From Suillus spraguei (lineage: Eukaryota; Basidiomycota; Agaricomycetes; Boletales; Suillaceae), in NCBI GenBank assembly GCA_016800925.1, contig JABCPU010000299.1:1-64000 (forward strand): DNA of 64,000 nucleotides, read 5' to 3'. Positions 1 through 12,235 of this stretch are shown here, one piece after another (positions within the stretch are counted from its first letter, which is position 1; each line of letters begins with the position of its first letter). Below the pieces are notes generated by a model. It did no database searches. It saw only the letters and a program-made list of their open reading frames with translations, and was not told where the DNA came from. A program made the translations under genes and the position numbers.

Positions 1-860
1 CGTAATGACCAAACTTTGTGTGAAGTTTCCTTGGCTTAGTTTGCTTTGCTGTCTCCCAGATCCCTTACCAACAACAACTGGGACTTCAAACTCCTCTTCC
101 AAGGGATCATCGGCCTCAAGGTCAGCAATCGTGACATCACTGGTATCAGAGTTCGTGGGCACAGCTACATATGCACGCTGAAGGCGTTCCTGAAGCTGAA
201 AGTGTTACGAACTGGGGTGGCGTCACACGACAGTGAAAGAACAGACGGTCTGCTGGGAAAGTTCTACAATGTCCAAAGAGGACAAGGTGAAAGTACAAGG
301 AACGCGTTCCGAGTACAATCAAGGGTTCGGCCTCAAAGACAAGTCTACAGAGGTTCTACGAGAATAGAGACTAAGGCTAAGGAGTGGCTTAGACTTAGAG
401 ACGATTCAAGACGACTTAGGTTGAGACCTAAGCAAAGGATGTTCCCAGGTAAAACCCAGTAAGATTAAAGTAAAGAATCTACTACAAGTACACTGTGCTT
501 ATATAGGTACATATGTGCGCACAGACCAGGTAACCGTGGGAATTATAAGTGTGTATCCTAATGAGGAAGGCATATATTGTACAAGCGTGTTGAAACGCCT
601 GAGTAAGGGATGAAAGCACGTGTTTAGCATTCACGTATGCTAACCGGCTGAGTCTGAGAATAGAGTCATGGGGATTCATGACATCATGATATGACGTGTT
701 GACGACATATGGGTTTGAATCATATAGTCATGTGATGTCTGATGGAAGTGGAAGTGTCCAAGCAATAAGCTCCATATCACGTGATATACAGAGTAGAAAG
801 AAAATGAATATAGGGGCACGTACAACTGTAACAGAAAGCGTGCCTGGCCACGTTGGGTGT
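1..860. other. No gene assigned
   Basis: I see no gene here that I can support. A 138-codon plus-strand reading frame starting at position 46 is rich in Arg and Lys, has no recognisable motif and shows no splice structure. The stretch lies just downstream of the minus-strand KDZ-associated gene, so the right part may hold its degraded 3' end. Confidence 0.4.
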
Positions 861-869
861 ATGCTTTTC

Positions 870-2223
870 TCGATAGCCCTGGTGTGTGGGGTCATCACAT
901 GTCCTAGTCAAGGGTGTGACACTGCGCTCACAGTTCACTATTGCACAGATAATGGAGGTGTGTTAGAAGATGGTCAGGACAGAATCTATTGCGATTATTG
1001 GCAAGGGGTTCATGGCAATTATGAATGCCGCAACATGGATGGCCTACAGTGACCCCATCTGTAACGACAATGGAAAACTTTCAGTCAGGAGCACCATTGT
1101 TGTTGTTTGTCATGGAGAACAGTGCACTTGGTACAATAATGACGGAGCTCCTCCTGGCCATAGAGGCAGATGCGAAGGTTGCGAGCATGTATCAGTGCAG
1201 TGAATCTGTCCCTGTGGTCACCTCCATGCTTGATCTCCCAGCACTTGACCACGAAGTTGTAAATCTTCGGTGAGAGAGAGTTGGACAACTCCACTCCAGA
1301 TGTGGTCACCTGAGAGGCCAAACTTGAAAGGAAAGTCAGGTGGTGGCATGGCACCCTTTGAGAGGGAGACATTATAGAAGCGCGCGCAGTTTGACATGGA
1401 GGTCCTGCCAAAATCAAGTTAGAAACACTGAATCATGAAGCGATGCTATGGATAGCACTCACCATGAAACAAGATTCAGTGTTCTCCACATCCGCACAAC
1501 TGCTATATCAACATATTGATGGCTGCCAACATGGAGCGCATCCAGTACATGTGCATAATAAGTCCACTTGCGATCATGTGCAGGGACTTTATAGTCAATC
1601 GAATAGTGGTGATGGAACCCAACATGACAAGCTATAAAATTTGAGTCAGTGTCATAGATGATATGGTAGATGTGCACCATCACATTTGAGATGTACAGAG
1701 TATGTAGCAATTGGGCCGCAATCAAGTGTGTATAGGATTGCAGGGCGCTGCTCTGCTCTCATTAGCTTCTTCATGTTGGTGCAGCCAAGAGAGAAACATG
1801 TCTGCTGTGGTGGGTAGAGGGGAGACATGGCTGCAGCACCGTAAAGTTCACAGGCTCGAGAGGATGACAAGTAGAAGACTCACTGATACCATATTTCTGC
1901 CCATACTGCGTGAAAAGAGGGAGTGTATTATAAAGTCCGAAATTTTCCTCATGCCAGATAGTGTCTTTCAATGCTGTCCAGAAAGCCGGCACATCGTCCA
2001 GTACAATTTGACAGCTAGCAGAGAGAAAGTGGATGATACTCGGTGATAGGTTAGCAGGCGGAGAACTAGGATCATAATCTCCTGGCTGAACAAGGACTAT
2101 GTCATTCTTAAGGTTTGTCGCAAGGAAAACAAAGCGGACAATAGATGCGAGTGAGAGCTCCGTCACAGGGGACAGGACACCCTGCAATTCCTGCAAGCAC
2201 TGGAGTAGTGACTGGGTGCTCAT
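870..2223 (-). CDS. KDZ-transposon-associated CxC5/CxC6 cysteine-cluster protein
   Basis: The reverse strand encodes pieces that line up in order as the CxC5 and CxC6 regions of proteins found next to Kyakuja/Dileera/Zisupton (KDZ) transposases in Agaricomycetes. The start at 2223 gives an all-helical N-terminus ending in WTALKDTIW, as in CxC5 proteins. After an intron come a YPPQQTC..GC cluster, LYTLDCGPIATYSVHLKC, and (after another intron) SMSNCARFYN. Then follow RICLYGQEELRHYCTKC, VTDGVTVGHPCCGIHNC with NRFCPDHL, and finally CAIVNCE..TCDDPTHQ near 880-945. The usual YHHN motif after the first cluster is altered to FHHHY, and the last part needs a frame change or intron, so it may be slightly decayed. 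The molecular role of these proteins is unknown; their link to the transposase is by genomic association. No KDZ transposase is visible in the window. Exon borders are approximate. Confidence 0.72.
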
Positions 2224-3400
2224 CGATGTGTGATTACATCATAGACTTGTTTGCATGTACGGTGCAGGAAGTTGTTTGCACATGTATTTGATTATATAAT
2301 CTTTGGCACGGGCGAATGGGGCGGAAAGTCGAAGTCCGAGATGTCCTCCATATTTGGGGTGTTCATGAATTCAAACACGCGAGCAGTAGCGCCACAGGCA
2401 GTGGTCTGTTACAAACAGCAGAACTGGCTCGTGCTAGTGATCAGGGTGATCGAGTCGAAGGAGTCAACCTAGCGAAGCTTAAAATTATTTGTGCCGCCGG
2501 AAGAAGGTTGGAAATTAAGATACGATCATTATCAAGCATGGCCAGGTTGAATCTTGGTGGTGGGGGATCTGTTGATACGATTTCATGTGCTTGCAGGGTA
2601 GGTTTAGTGCTCACATGTGTCAATTGCGGGGAAGGTTACGTTAAGCACATTGCAATCAGATTGACAATAATAGTATATACCAACCGTCTTTAGGGTATGA
2701 ATTTGCGGCCACTGTTAGAAAACTACCCACATACCAGCTTGCCCTATTCGGTGTGATACATGCAAGTCCAACTCTGGTACCCTGCGGGACGCCAGTTAGA
2801 CTCATGTGCAAAAGCGCAGGAAGTTCTATCATCCACGTAGAATAATTGGGTTCGGAACACTTAGTGGTCAGCCTTGGGCACAAACTAGACATGAACTTTA
2901 TCACTCTGGAGGACAGGAAGAAAACGACACCAGGCTTAGCAGCTTATAGAAAGCCCCAGCACCCACCTGTCCACCATAACCCCTGCTTAACACCTTAACA
3001 TTCAGAGTATGACAGCAGAAGCAGCGCATGCGTCGTCCCGAGTGATTTGAAACTACAATGGGTTATCAGAACAGGGTGGTGTTCTATGGTGTTGTGTTGA
3101 AGAAAATGGATGTCGCCGTAACTGTTACATGTCCCGCCGCTGGGACCACTAGCGCATTTCATTGAACTTTTCCTGGCGATCGTGCGGAACGGCCCTGGAG
3201 CACAGAAGGATGCCAATATATCCATTTAAACCAACGACAAGTCGCCGCCCTTTGCATTCTAGGGTCTAGTTCCATCACTCTGTCATGGCAGTAATGTGGG
3301 CATTGTGCAAGTAGTGGTTAGTACAATAGAGAGCTCATCTTGCCAGATAAGGAGGCGACACAGGTAAATACTCACACGAGCTATCTGGCATCGTGAATAT
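2224..3400. other. Upstream region of the CxC5/CxC6 gene, no gene assigned
   Basis: Several reading frames of 60-125 codons exist on both strands, but none has a motif I recognise or a consistent splice pattern. It may contain further transposon-derived DNA. Confidence 0.3.
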
Positions 3401-3589
3401 TGTTATCATGCTGTTAAACTTTCTTCCACAGATGGTACAGCCCTGGGATGATTCGACCTCAGGACAAATGGACGAAGTTGGGAAGCATAAATGTTACCAG
3501 GAGATCCAGACAAATACGGTCGTCTTCTGTATTCTTGGTTTGGACTCTGAAGCCTAAAATACAGTACGTCGCTGTCCGCGTATTGATTC

Positions 3590-4175
3590 ATCAGTTCTCC
3601 GAGGACTCGTCAGACATATATTCTGACTCACTCTCGTTCCCCTCCCAGGAAACACCTCCATCAGTGCCACCTCCACCAATCCGGAAGGCATGCCAGACTC
3701 CAGCGTCCACTATGGAATAGGCATTTTCAGGTGAAAATGTGGTGCTTGCTGGGGCTTGGGAACGCGATGAGATAAGATGAGACTTAGAGGCGGCGGAAAT
3801 GCGCAACGTGAGGGGTCTGCACAGGACTGATCAAAACTTTGTAAGCTGCTCGCATTAAGAGCACTAGTGCCACTCAATCTCACTATAGAATTTACACTTC
3901 GGCACCAAATCAATCAGAATCTCTTAGTAATTGGATTGTGACCAACCTTCAAATCGGTCAGCATGATCAACCGGCAATCCTCGCCAATCAAGCTCGGTTA
4001 CTCTGCCACATAAGCGCCACGTGCAATAATTGTCATTGTCATGGCGTCTTACCCTTCCCAGTGGGAGATTCTCGTCTGTATTCCCCGCGTGTGAACAAAT
4101 GCCACGTGTGGTCGCCGTGAAATGTCCGGAGAAGAGTGTCTGAACAAATAAAACAGTTTGAATTCTTTTGATCAT
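3590..4175 (-). CDS. Possible small hypothetical gene, uncertain structure
   Basis: Two reverse-strand segments look mildly coding. One starts at 4175 and runs about 80 codons. The other (about 3590-3820) ends in an acidic tail with GNESESEYMSDESSEN. A CAG acceptor near 3820 could open the second segment as a terminal exon. I recognise no domain and cannot join the segments with confidence. It is on the same strand as, and downstream of, the MTQ1 gene, so it could also be long 3' untranslated sequence. Confidence 0.2.
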
Positions 4176-4334
4176 GAGTCAACCACGTCGATGTGGACTC
4201 TCGAAGAAAGGGGTAGAGACTTCATATCTCGGATGTCACGGGTTACGGAGTAAGGTTGCTATTATTATTACGCACATCTAGAGATGAGAAGAGTGTCGAT
4301 CACTCCAGGATATGACACGTGGATGTGAGTATCC

Positions 4335-5281
4335 TCAAACGCGTGCAAGGACGACACGTTTGACATTCCATGGGTCTTTCCATACTTGCGTGTTTCGCAA
4401 GCCTACTGACTGGTGGAGTATACCCTCAACCGCATCTGCTTGAGTTTGGCCTACTTCCAATGCCACGATTGAACCGTCACGCAACACCCCTTTTTGTCTG
4501 AGAAGCTGAGAAATGAAACGGTAGAAGGTCAGGCCATCATGTTCCTCGGAATCTGGCGGGTCTCCCAGTAACGCGGCAGGATCTTCGTAATTCTTGACTG
4601 ATACAGGAAGCAGGTCGTAATCTCGTTTTGGAATATAAGGAGGATTCGCCGTAATAACGTCGAACGGCGGCAGGAGGCGTTTAAAGATATCTGGATCACG
4701 GAGATCACCAAACACTGGAATGAATACGTTTTGACTGTATGGAGTCATGGACGAGGGCTGGAATGACGGGATATTGCAACGTGCAGCATTATCCGTGGCT
4801 AAGCGGATTGCGTCTTGAGATATGTCTACACCATAAGCACGAGTGCTGCCTGGTGGCCAAAGGTGACATAATAAAAGAGGTATGCAACCGGTGCCAGTAC
4901 ATAGATCAAGGACGGTTAGCGGGCGGGCGGGGGTCGGCGATAACATGTCCGCAAGGCGAAGAGTCCAGTCCTCTGTTTCAGGACGAGGTATTAATGTCGG
5001 GGGTCTTGTTAGCAGGTCAAGTGGACCAAATGGCGTAGTACCTATTAGATATCTGTATGAGTCATTACTACACGTGAGTTTGATATACTAATCTGCACAC
5101 CCAAGATATATTGAAGTGGTTCTCCATTCAACCTGCGCTGGAGCATTGCAGGAAGTGTGGGAGAATGAGATGCGATCAGAGTTTGCTTCATCCATTTGAG
5201 CTCCCGTGTGGCAGTTTCACAACCGAGTGAAGAAACCAGCCTAGTGAATAGTTGTTTCACAGCAGGACTGTCACTGCGCAT
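4335..5281 (-). CDS. MTQ1: Release-factor glutamine methyltransferase, PrmC/HemK family (MTQ1-like)
   Basis: This is an S-adenosylmethionine-dependent enzyme that methylates the glutamine of the GGQ motif in peptide-chain release factors. The presence of an N-terminal helical domain fits the mitochondrial Mtq1 branch rather than the short cytosolic Mtq2. The model is two exons, complement(4335..5041, 5101..5281), with a 59-nt intron, giving 295 residues in one frame. Visible motifs in order are LQYILG at the domain hinge, LIPRPETE, the SAM-binding DLCTGTGCIPLLL, and the catalytic NPPY in ITANPPYIPKRDYD. The ATG at 5281 is the first Met in frame; a longer frame would need a non-ATG start. The donor (GTGTGC) is weak but restores the family's G-x-PFGPL motif. 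It is transcribed away from ERT1 and shares a 348-bp promoter region with it. Confidence 0.9.
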
Positions 5282-5629
5282 ACTAACTTTGTCCAAGTTA
5301 GCGAGTTTAAGCGAACTAGACCAGAATCTGATGTAGACTTGTCCTCATGTTAAACGAACTGTAAAGCCGAGATTAACTCGGACCGTCATCGGCAGCACCG
5401 ACCGGTTTACGGCTGTTTGACATATTATGTCAGCAAAATAGTAAAAAAAAATATTATATGTACTTACTTTAATTAGAATTGAGAAAGATATCAGTCGCTC
5501 ATCGGTTTACGGCCGACGTCAAAGTTTCCCTTGCTTGCAACCGACGGTCATAATCCTTCTTCCTCTTACTTCTTACAAGTCTTTAACAATTTACTATCCT
5601 GATCATTATATGCCTTCATAACAATCCTT
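5282..5629. promoter_or_regulatory. Shared divergent promoter of MTQ1 and ERT1
   Basis: This 348-bp spacer separates two head-to-head genes. It contains two direct copies of CGGTTTACGGC (5403-5413 and 5503-5513), exactly 100 bp apart. Each is a CGG-N4-CGG pair, the kind of half-site read by Zn2Cys6 factors such as the ERT1 product itself. A run of A is at 5443-5451. No clear TATA box was found. Confidence 0.45.
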
Positions 5630-7720
5630 ATGGCAGCAGACTCCGCGCTCACTACTACATCCTTAGACATGGTCCACCCTTCCCCTGTGACTACCGCTGC
5701 TCCTTCACCATCTAGCGCATACGTGAATCCTTCCCAGATGGTCACTCCAGAACCACAGGCAGGCCCTTCTCATTACCGTACACAAAAGGACAAAGTTGCT
5801 GTCAAGAAACGTAGACGCGATGAAGATGCTGACGCTCCTCGCAAAAGTAGAGACGGCCCAAAGAAAAAGAAAGCAAATCGTGCCTGCGCGCACTGTCAGA
5901 AAGCACATTTAACATGTGATGATTGTATGTCACCTATATTTCCGGATCTTACACATGTCAACCTCACGTTTCCTATAACAGCTCGTCCTTGTCAGCGTTG
6001 CGTCAAGCGTGGAATTGCGAGTACATGTACAGAAGGTCACCGCAAGAAAGCCAAGTATCTCCTCGACGATGACGAACTTCGTGCGTGCTTCTCTGTATCT
6101 CCGCTCACCCGGTTAATTTTGATCACGTGCTCATGACAGAACAACTGAAGAAAAAAGGCAGAGTTCCTGAATCGAGTTCAGAACCCGCACCCGCGCTCCA
6201 ACCGACATGTAACACGTCTTGGCTCTTGTCTAGTCGTGTGATATTCTGACACTGCCTGTAGCTGAAACCTTCCAATCACACGATCCACTCTTTAATGTGT
6301 CGTTCGATCCCAATTTCACGTTCGGCTCCGAGGCCGCCAACTTGGAGTATTCCATACTTTCTGCGATCTTGGGTAATCCAAGTCCTCCAGAATCTGGTAC
6401 AGCGCCATCTCCTTCACAACAACAGCAACAGCAACAGGTTTCACAGCCACTCCCAAATTCAGCGTGGTCTCCTGAGCCCCTTCACGCGCAACCCCAGTAT
6501 TTGCAGGGAGCGCCAAGCAATTTTGGCTCCCCATTTGGCGATCCGGCTCAGTTATCGATGCCGCAGTCAGATAGCCTGTCTGCTTCTCAACCGTCGCCAA
6601 CATTCCTTACAAGCTATCCTGCACCACTATGTCGAACTTCTTCGCCAGCGCTGCAATACTCCTACGCTCAACCACAGCCGCAATTATCGGCTCCGTATCA
6701 CCCGTTAGCACCGCACTATTCCCGTGGTGTCATCAGTCTCGGGTCCTCAAGCGTGATGCGCACGCCATCGAGGGATACTCGTTCTCATTCCTACGAGTCC
6801 TCGTCGCGGACGTCACCATCGCCTACGATCCAAAGCGGCGATCATCATTCTGTTCGTGTCTATTTTGTCATCCTGTGCCTGGCTTATCTTTCCCATTCAG
6901 ACCATCAACGTAACAGCGCCTTATGATTATACCGAAGGTTATCACTTTCTCATGAAGCATCTCCCGAGTCGGTGCGTATACTCTGTGTGCTGAGAAGTCG
7001 AGAGCTCCTGGCCTGTGTGGTCAAATCCTAATATTATCTTGGGTTGGATTGCCCCTGGGACCCGGACTGTTCAGTTTTGAAAAGAATGACATATTACGCA
7101 TCGTCCGAGCACTCGCCATCTTCCGACCATCGCTTATTGCTCTACAAATGCCCATGACGGATGAAGATGAAGTGTTCGTCGAGAAATGTTTCCAAAGATC
7201 ACTTCTTGTAAGTATATTACTTCATTCTCACATAATACTTGTTTTGATTTCCCATGCAGGAACTGGAAAAGCTCATATCGTACAGCGGCACACCAACGGT
7301 AGTTTGGAGGCGAACCGGCGAAATCTGTCTCGTCGCACCCGAGTTTTGCATGCTCACTGAGTGGCGTCTGGAAGATCTCGTTGGAAAACGCAAGTACATA
7401 TACGAAGTTTGTATACTTTGTCTCTTGCTTGAAATTACTTTGACCCAGTGTTGGTGCCAGTTATTCGAAAACCAATCCGTCGTCGAATACTGGGAAAACT
7501 TCGCCTCTCATGCCTTTGAGAATACGACCAAATCGGTATACTCGCATTGCGTTCTCCTTAAACCTTCCGGCGCGCCGATCCCCTCGACCTTCTGTTTTTC
7601 AATACGAAGAGACATCTTTGATCTTCCCAGCATAGTCATCGGTAAGTGATATGATATCTTGACTCCCATCGATATACTGACGACAGGCACACAAAAGGCC
7701 AGTGGTTACCGCTCCTATGA
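5630..7720 (+). CDS. ERT1: Zn2Cys6 transcription activator of gluconeogenesis with PAS domain (ERT1/AcuK family)
   Basis: This nuclear regulator of gluconeogenic and non-fermentable carbon genes has eight exons: join(5630..5924, 5982..6080, 6140..6208, 6262..6851, 6901..6971, 7075..7207, 7260..7406, 7461..7641, 7698..7720), with the first two forming the zinc cluster. The sum is 1608 nt, 535 residues, with every phase consistent (nine coding segments in all). The Zn2Cys6 cluster reads [13 protein letters not shown] / RPCQRC / C and is split by the first intron after CDD, preceded by a basic KKRRRDED region and KKKKANR. A glutamine/proline-rich middle follows. The C-terminal PAS-like part contains [39 protein letters not shown] and [14 protein letters not shown], and the protein ends GQWLPLL, all typical of this family. 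Naming as ERT1 rather than its partner (AcuM type) is by overall resemblance. Confidence 0.92.
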
Positions 7721-8125
7721 CCCGATATCCCACCGGATGGTATTGTGATCTGCTTATCTATCTATCTATCTGCATTTGTATCGAGAGACTGCATTCCTTG
7801 GAGAGGATGGCTTAACTCTGTACATTACATTATGAGCTTCTTATATTGCACATGATTTCGCTTGCGCTGCCACTGCAATCATAGAATCATTATTCTAGTA
7901 CTGATATCCTAAACATATGGCTGGCTTTTAGTCCATCTCGTTCCAATTCGTACAATCTATGCACGCCTTTGTGAGCAACGGAATACGCGCCTATATATTA
8001 AAGACAAGGTATCAACGAATAAGAACGAGCGGCCGGAATTGGGACTCGGGGAAACGATAGAAATAGTCCAATCTCGAAGGAGTACAACAACCACACTCAG
8101 CTCTCATACTCGTTCTCCATGGCAT
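7721..8125. other. Convergent 3' spacer between ERT1 and the PRA1-family gene
   Basis: The 3' ends of two convergent genes face each other here. A short TATC microsatellite lies at about 7752-7771. I see no other structure. Confidence 0.5.
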
Positions 8126-8834
8126 TCACACTGCCCCTTCGATATTTGCATATTCGCTCTCGACACCCGGTTCAATCAGACATGCGTGAGTGAGAATGAG
8201 AAACGCGGATGCTCCAATAAGCCAGAACAAAGTCATGAATGGAGAGGCGAACCATAGGAGCGGGATACCGATCACGAAGAGAACTGTGTAGAGGGTCTTC
8301 TGGGTGACAAATTGTCCATAGACTTCCTCTAAAGCCCAATGTCAGCACCAAATCAAAGGGGAAAGAGATGGAGAGATCGCACCAAAACGGTTGATAACAG
8401 CAAAGCCTCCAAAAAGGAAGATGAGGGATAAGAGAAGAAGGGGGCTTGCAATACTAGGTGACATCAGTTATGGGTTCAGGGTAGTGCTCGTGGCTGGGAC
8501 CCTACGCACATGGAATATACTGCAAGAGCAGCTACGACGAGGGTGTAGTTCCCTGAGAAATACCGAGTGTTATATGTGAGCCGCTATGAGTTCAGTCTCA
8601 GTACCATCCTCAGGGTATGCAACAGCCCACAAGACACACCGATACTGCCGTGTTAAGATCCGCAGGTCTTGAAATTCGGTGGACATCAAAGAACTCTGCG
8701 GGAGTTCTGAGGGTGCTCAAACGAGTTTCCTGAACAAAGTTCTTGAGTGTCAGAAGCCAAATTTTCCTTTCATGCAGACTACTACGTACCCGGAAGGATT
8801 TGAGGGCGTCAACGACACGAATAACGGATTCCAT
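8126..8834 (-). CDS. Prenylated Rab acceptor (PRA1/Yip3 family) membrane protein
   Basis: PRA1 proteins are small membrane proteins of the ER and Golgi that bind prenylated Rab GTPases and affect vesicle traffic. The model has five exons, complement(8126..8328, 8383..8453, 8510..8583, 8640..8729, 8790..8834), totalling 483 nt and 160 residues with all phases agreeing. Family signatures are RPPAEFFD-like RTPAEFFDVHRISRP, then TYNTRYFSGNYTLVVAALAVYS leading into a hydrophobic hairpin (LLLLSLIFLFGGFAVINRF). A second hydrophobic pair follows (TLYTVLFVIGIPLLWFAS, MTLFWLIGASAFLILTHA). The C-terminus EYANIEGAV is short and acidic. It is convergent with ERT1 and divergent from the small gene at 9109. 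Confidence 0.9.
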
Positions 8835-9108
8835 AACTGTTTAGTAGTATGGGTTGGATGGTGGTTGGTTGAAAGTATGGTCTGTGGGCACAGTACTTGT
8901 TCAAGTTTTTTCTGCTGCGCCGCTGCTGCGTTCCGCTTTGCGTGTCCGACTCGGATTTAGTGACCAAACAGTGTAAACACGTCTTTGTTGTCAGCGCCAA
9001 ATTGACTGGTCTCATTATCACCGCTCATCACTGTCTACATCGTCAAACTAGCATTTGGACTTGCATTACACTACAGACCATCTATTCTACTATTTTTATC
9101 GACACACC

Positions 9109-9423
9109 ATGATCAGACGTACCCCTACCATGATTCCAATGTCAGACGCGGATGTTCAAGAAATCCGAGACCTCGTGGTAGACCAAAAGTCTCGCTTCGA
9201 GGCCAAGCAAAAGACCCTCCTCGCAATGAAAAAAATGGCTGAGCATCCAATCCAGCCGAATGACCCAGAAACCTTGCCGTGGTTCCAGCTGTTAGTAGCT
9301 GAGAGGAATAGACGGCTCGGTATACCTGCCCCGGGCACAGGTATTCATGGGCCGAGCACAGGTATTTCCGGTCCGAGCACATCAGGTTTGGCTCAAAAGC
9401 TACTAGCGCGAAGATTACCCTGA
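9109..9423 (+). CDS. Small hypothetical protein (104 aa) with Gly-Pro-Ser-Thr repeats
   Basis: A single uninterrupted ATG frame encodes 104 residues. The first 70 form a charged, probably helical region (DADVQEIRDLVVDQKSRFEAKQ) followed by PWFQLLVAERNRRLGIP. The tail has two near-repeats of TGIxGPST and ends in KLLARRLP. I recognise no family. It lies between the divergent PRA1-family gene and the convergent PEX5 gene, in a normal genic setting with no overlap, which supports it being real. Confidence 0.5.
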   Translation: MIRRTPTMIPMSDADVQEIRDLVVDQKSRFEAKQKTLLAMKKMAEHPIQPNDPETLPWFQLLVAERNRRLGIPAPGTGIHGPSTGISGPSTSGLAQKLLARRLP

Positions 9424-9550
9424 ACTGACAGCTCAAAGGATCTAGTTGATATACATGGGAGGTAAAATACAGACGAAGCAGTGCTAGACGCAGTAAAACA
9501 AAGTACGATAACAGGATGCATCACGGCACGGATGATACAGATCGGCTTTG

Positions 9551-12235
9551 TCAGGGCCTGCTTTCAAACACATTCCTGAACCCTGCACATCACGCTGTCA
9601 TCAGCCCCTTATCAACATCAGATGGTGTTCTAAAACTTACCATCTAGGTCTCTCTTATCACATAACGCTGCAAGGTCGGCCCTCTGAAGGTGCAAACAAG
9701 TTGTCTTGAGGCTATCCCACAGTGTGGAGTTTGTAACGCCACGTTTATCGTTCATGCCACTATCGTCCGCCACACCATCACTATCTTGCAAAACTAACGC
9801 ATCGAGAATGTGTGACTGCGCCTCTTCATACCGCTGTCAAACTGATGTCAACAACAGCACAGCATCAGAGCTTCTCGGAACAAGAAAGACCCACCCGAAG
9901 ATTGGTGCAGGAAATACCCAGGTTGAACCTACCACATAACGCGTTTTACTTAGCACCACAACAACCAACTATGAGGAACGGGTCACGATACCTCGCTCGT
10001 ATGTATGCAGGGTTTAGATCCAGTGCCCGATAATAGAACTGAAGTGCTTCCTCGGCCTGCCCATTGTTTGCCATAGTGGCACCCACTCTGTTATACAGAA
10101 GCCAGTCCTGGTAATAATTTATTTCAGTCTCGCGCCCATAAACTCAATTTTGAAACATTCACATTCGGGCGGACTGCCAACGCCGTCAGAAAACAATCTT
10201 GCGCCTTGGCATATTCCTATGAGATCAATTGACAGCATAAGTAATCAGCCCAACTCTATCGGAACAGATGGAGACGACCGAGGTGCTAAGCACGTACATC
10301 TGTCGTGTTTAGTAACACAGCAAGTGCCACTTGGACGTCCGCATCTACACCTCCCACCTCATCAGCGCTCCGTGCCATACCGATGAGACAATTTATCAAT
10401 GCCTCAAAATTGGGAGGGGATACATTATTAGCCGTTGTCAATGTGGCGTTCTGTACTATATGTTTGTACTTGGGATTGCGGATCGCCCATTCTTTGATTG
10501 CATTGTAAACGCCCATGCGGTTGCTGTCATTGGTGTAAGATACGGAGAGGGCAAGCCAAGCACCCAGGTTCGTCGGATCGAGTTCAACAGAACGTTCCAG
10601 GGCCTGCACAGCCTTCTTTTCACGTTCGTTTTCTTGTTGTTTGACGCCAAGCTCATACCATGCTGCAGCATTGTTCCCATCGCGTTGGACAGCCGCCTCC
10701 AGTTCGAGCACGCTCTAGAGCGGAGTCAACATACATGTGAAAAAAAATGTCGTGTGACTGACATTGTGGCCACGTTGAACTTCACTCACGTGCATTCCAT
10801 GATGACGCGTCCTCGACGAGTCGCCCAGGAGATAAGGATTGTTCTCCTGAAATTGGTAATTCGTCAACGCTTTAATTCCCGTGGAGGTGGCTTCAAACGC
10901 ATCCCAATCACGCTGGAGTTCATGCCATGAACCATGTTCGCCCGCGGATATAGTGTGGGGCACAGGTCCTGTATAATGAGCATCCCAGTACTTCGAGAAC
11001 TCTTCATTCTCTTGTTGAAAGTAAGCGTCGTCGGCGTTGTTGTAATTGCGTTGGTGGCGATACGCCTCGCTTAACTCAGCAGAACCTTGATAGCCCTGGA
11101 TGGAACTCGCTGGTACTGAATGGACCCGGACAGGCTCCTGAACTTCTTGCACAGGAATGTCAAGTGCACGCCCCTTTCCCTTGACTTTTACATGAGCAGC
11201 AGTGCTGCTTTCGCTCGGAACGATCTTGTCTTCTTCAACGATGACTTCGCCGTCGCGGAACTGACGCATGAGGCTCATGAATTGACTTTGGCGGAATTTG
11301 GGATTCTGCTCTCCCTGGACGGCATCAATGACGCGTGCTGCTAATTGTGCCATGTCATCTTCCGGGGCGGGCTTCGATGCAACGTGAACAGATTCTGCAG
11401 CTGGGACGACATGCGCGTTCAACATCATTTCTTGAGATTGAAACTCTCTGTCCCATGACATCTCTTCAGACAATACATGAGCGTTTGATCACATTCGATC
11501 AAACTGTAAAAAACGCACGATCAGTCTGCATAGCAGATCTTTGCATCGGCATCGGCACTGCAGATATCATGCCCGACATAGGACTCATTCTGTAACCTGC
11601 ATGCGAGGCGTTCCAGGGCATACTGCCTACCACTTGAACTCCGTATATATTCACTGTATTCACTACAAGCACGCACCTTGCAGTCCTGGACTCATAGGCG
11701 CTGAAATAGAGCTTTGCATTCGATCTTGCTGAGCCTCGACCTGCTCGATCACAGATGCAGGTGTCTGCACCTGCTGTACTAAAAAATCGCTCGCCCAGCC
11801 CGAGGGAAATGGGTTCTGGGTCTGCGGTGATTGAACAGATGCTTGAACTTGCGGAAGAGAATCGTGTAATCCAGCTAGATTAAAAGGTTGAGGGACTACA
11901 AGCTGGGCCGGGGGTGCAGGCGTCGAATTAAAGAAACGTTCTGCATGCTGTTGTAGTTCAGGTGAAGTAACTTGCTGGGTACGGAACACCTGGCGTGTGG
12001 AATGTCATCGAATTCATTGGATTAGATGATTGTATCATTACCTCTCGAGATGAGCCAGCACGCGTGCCAGTGATGAAATCCTGCAGTGGGGTAGAATGGT
12101 TAATGACCCTAGGATTTCCCATAACCCCGCACGCACCTGCTGCACTCCGCGGTCTTGGTCGAGCTTTTTGGATAGGCTTTGAAGTGGGTTTGATGGTCCG
12201 CATTCAGCTCCACCAACAAGCATTGCAAGCGACAT
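9551..12235 (-). CDS. PEX5: Peroxisomal targeting signal 1 receptor PEX5
   Basis: PEX5 binds C-terminal SKL-type signals in the cytosol through its TPR domain and delivers cargo to the peroxisomal membrane. The ATG at 12235 gives [12 protein letters not shown], so the conserved N-terminal cysteine (ubiquitinated during receptor recycling in other fungi) is residue 12. WxxxF-type docking motifs follow: WASDF, WDREF and WDAF. The TPR half begins at [23 protein letters not shown] and runs through [19 protein letters not shown] repeats, [18 protein letters not shown] and [15 protein letters not shown]. It ends with [10 protein letters not shown] after a short last exon (9551..9582). About ten short introns interrupt it, the last at 9583-9640. 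A long antisense frame at 10331-10930 is a shadow of the TPR exons. No lesion was seen. Confidence 0.92.

Noticed and set aside
46..462. 138-codon plus frame at the left edge
   Set aside because: Arg/Lys-rich, without motif, neighbours or splice signals; could not be supported as a gene.
5042..5100. Reading MTQ1 straight through this segment
   Set aside because: Read-through hits a stop and loses the family's PFGPL motif; the 59-nt intron restores both.
7752..7771. TATC microsatellite
   Set aside because: A short simple repeat of no further interest.
10331..10930. 199-codon plus-strand open frame
   Set aside because: It lies antisense to the PEX5 TPR exons, which explain the sequence fully.
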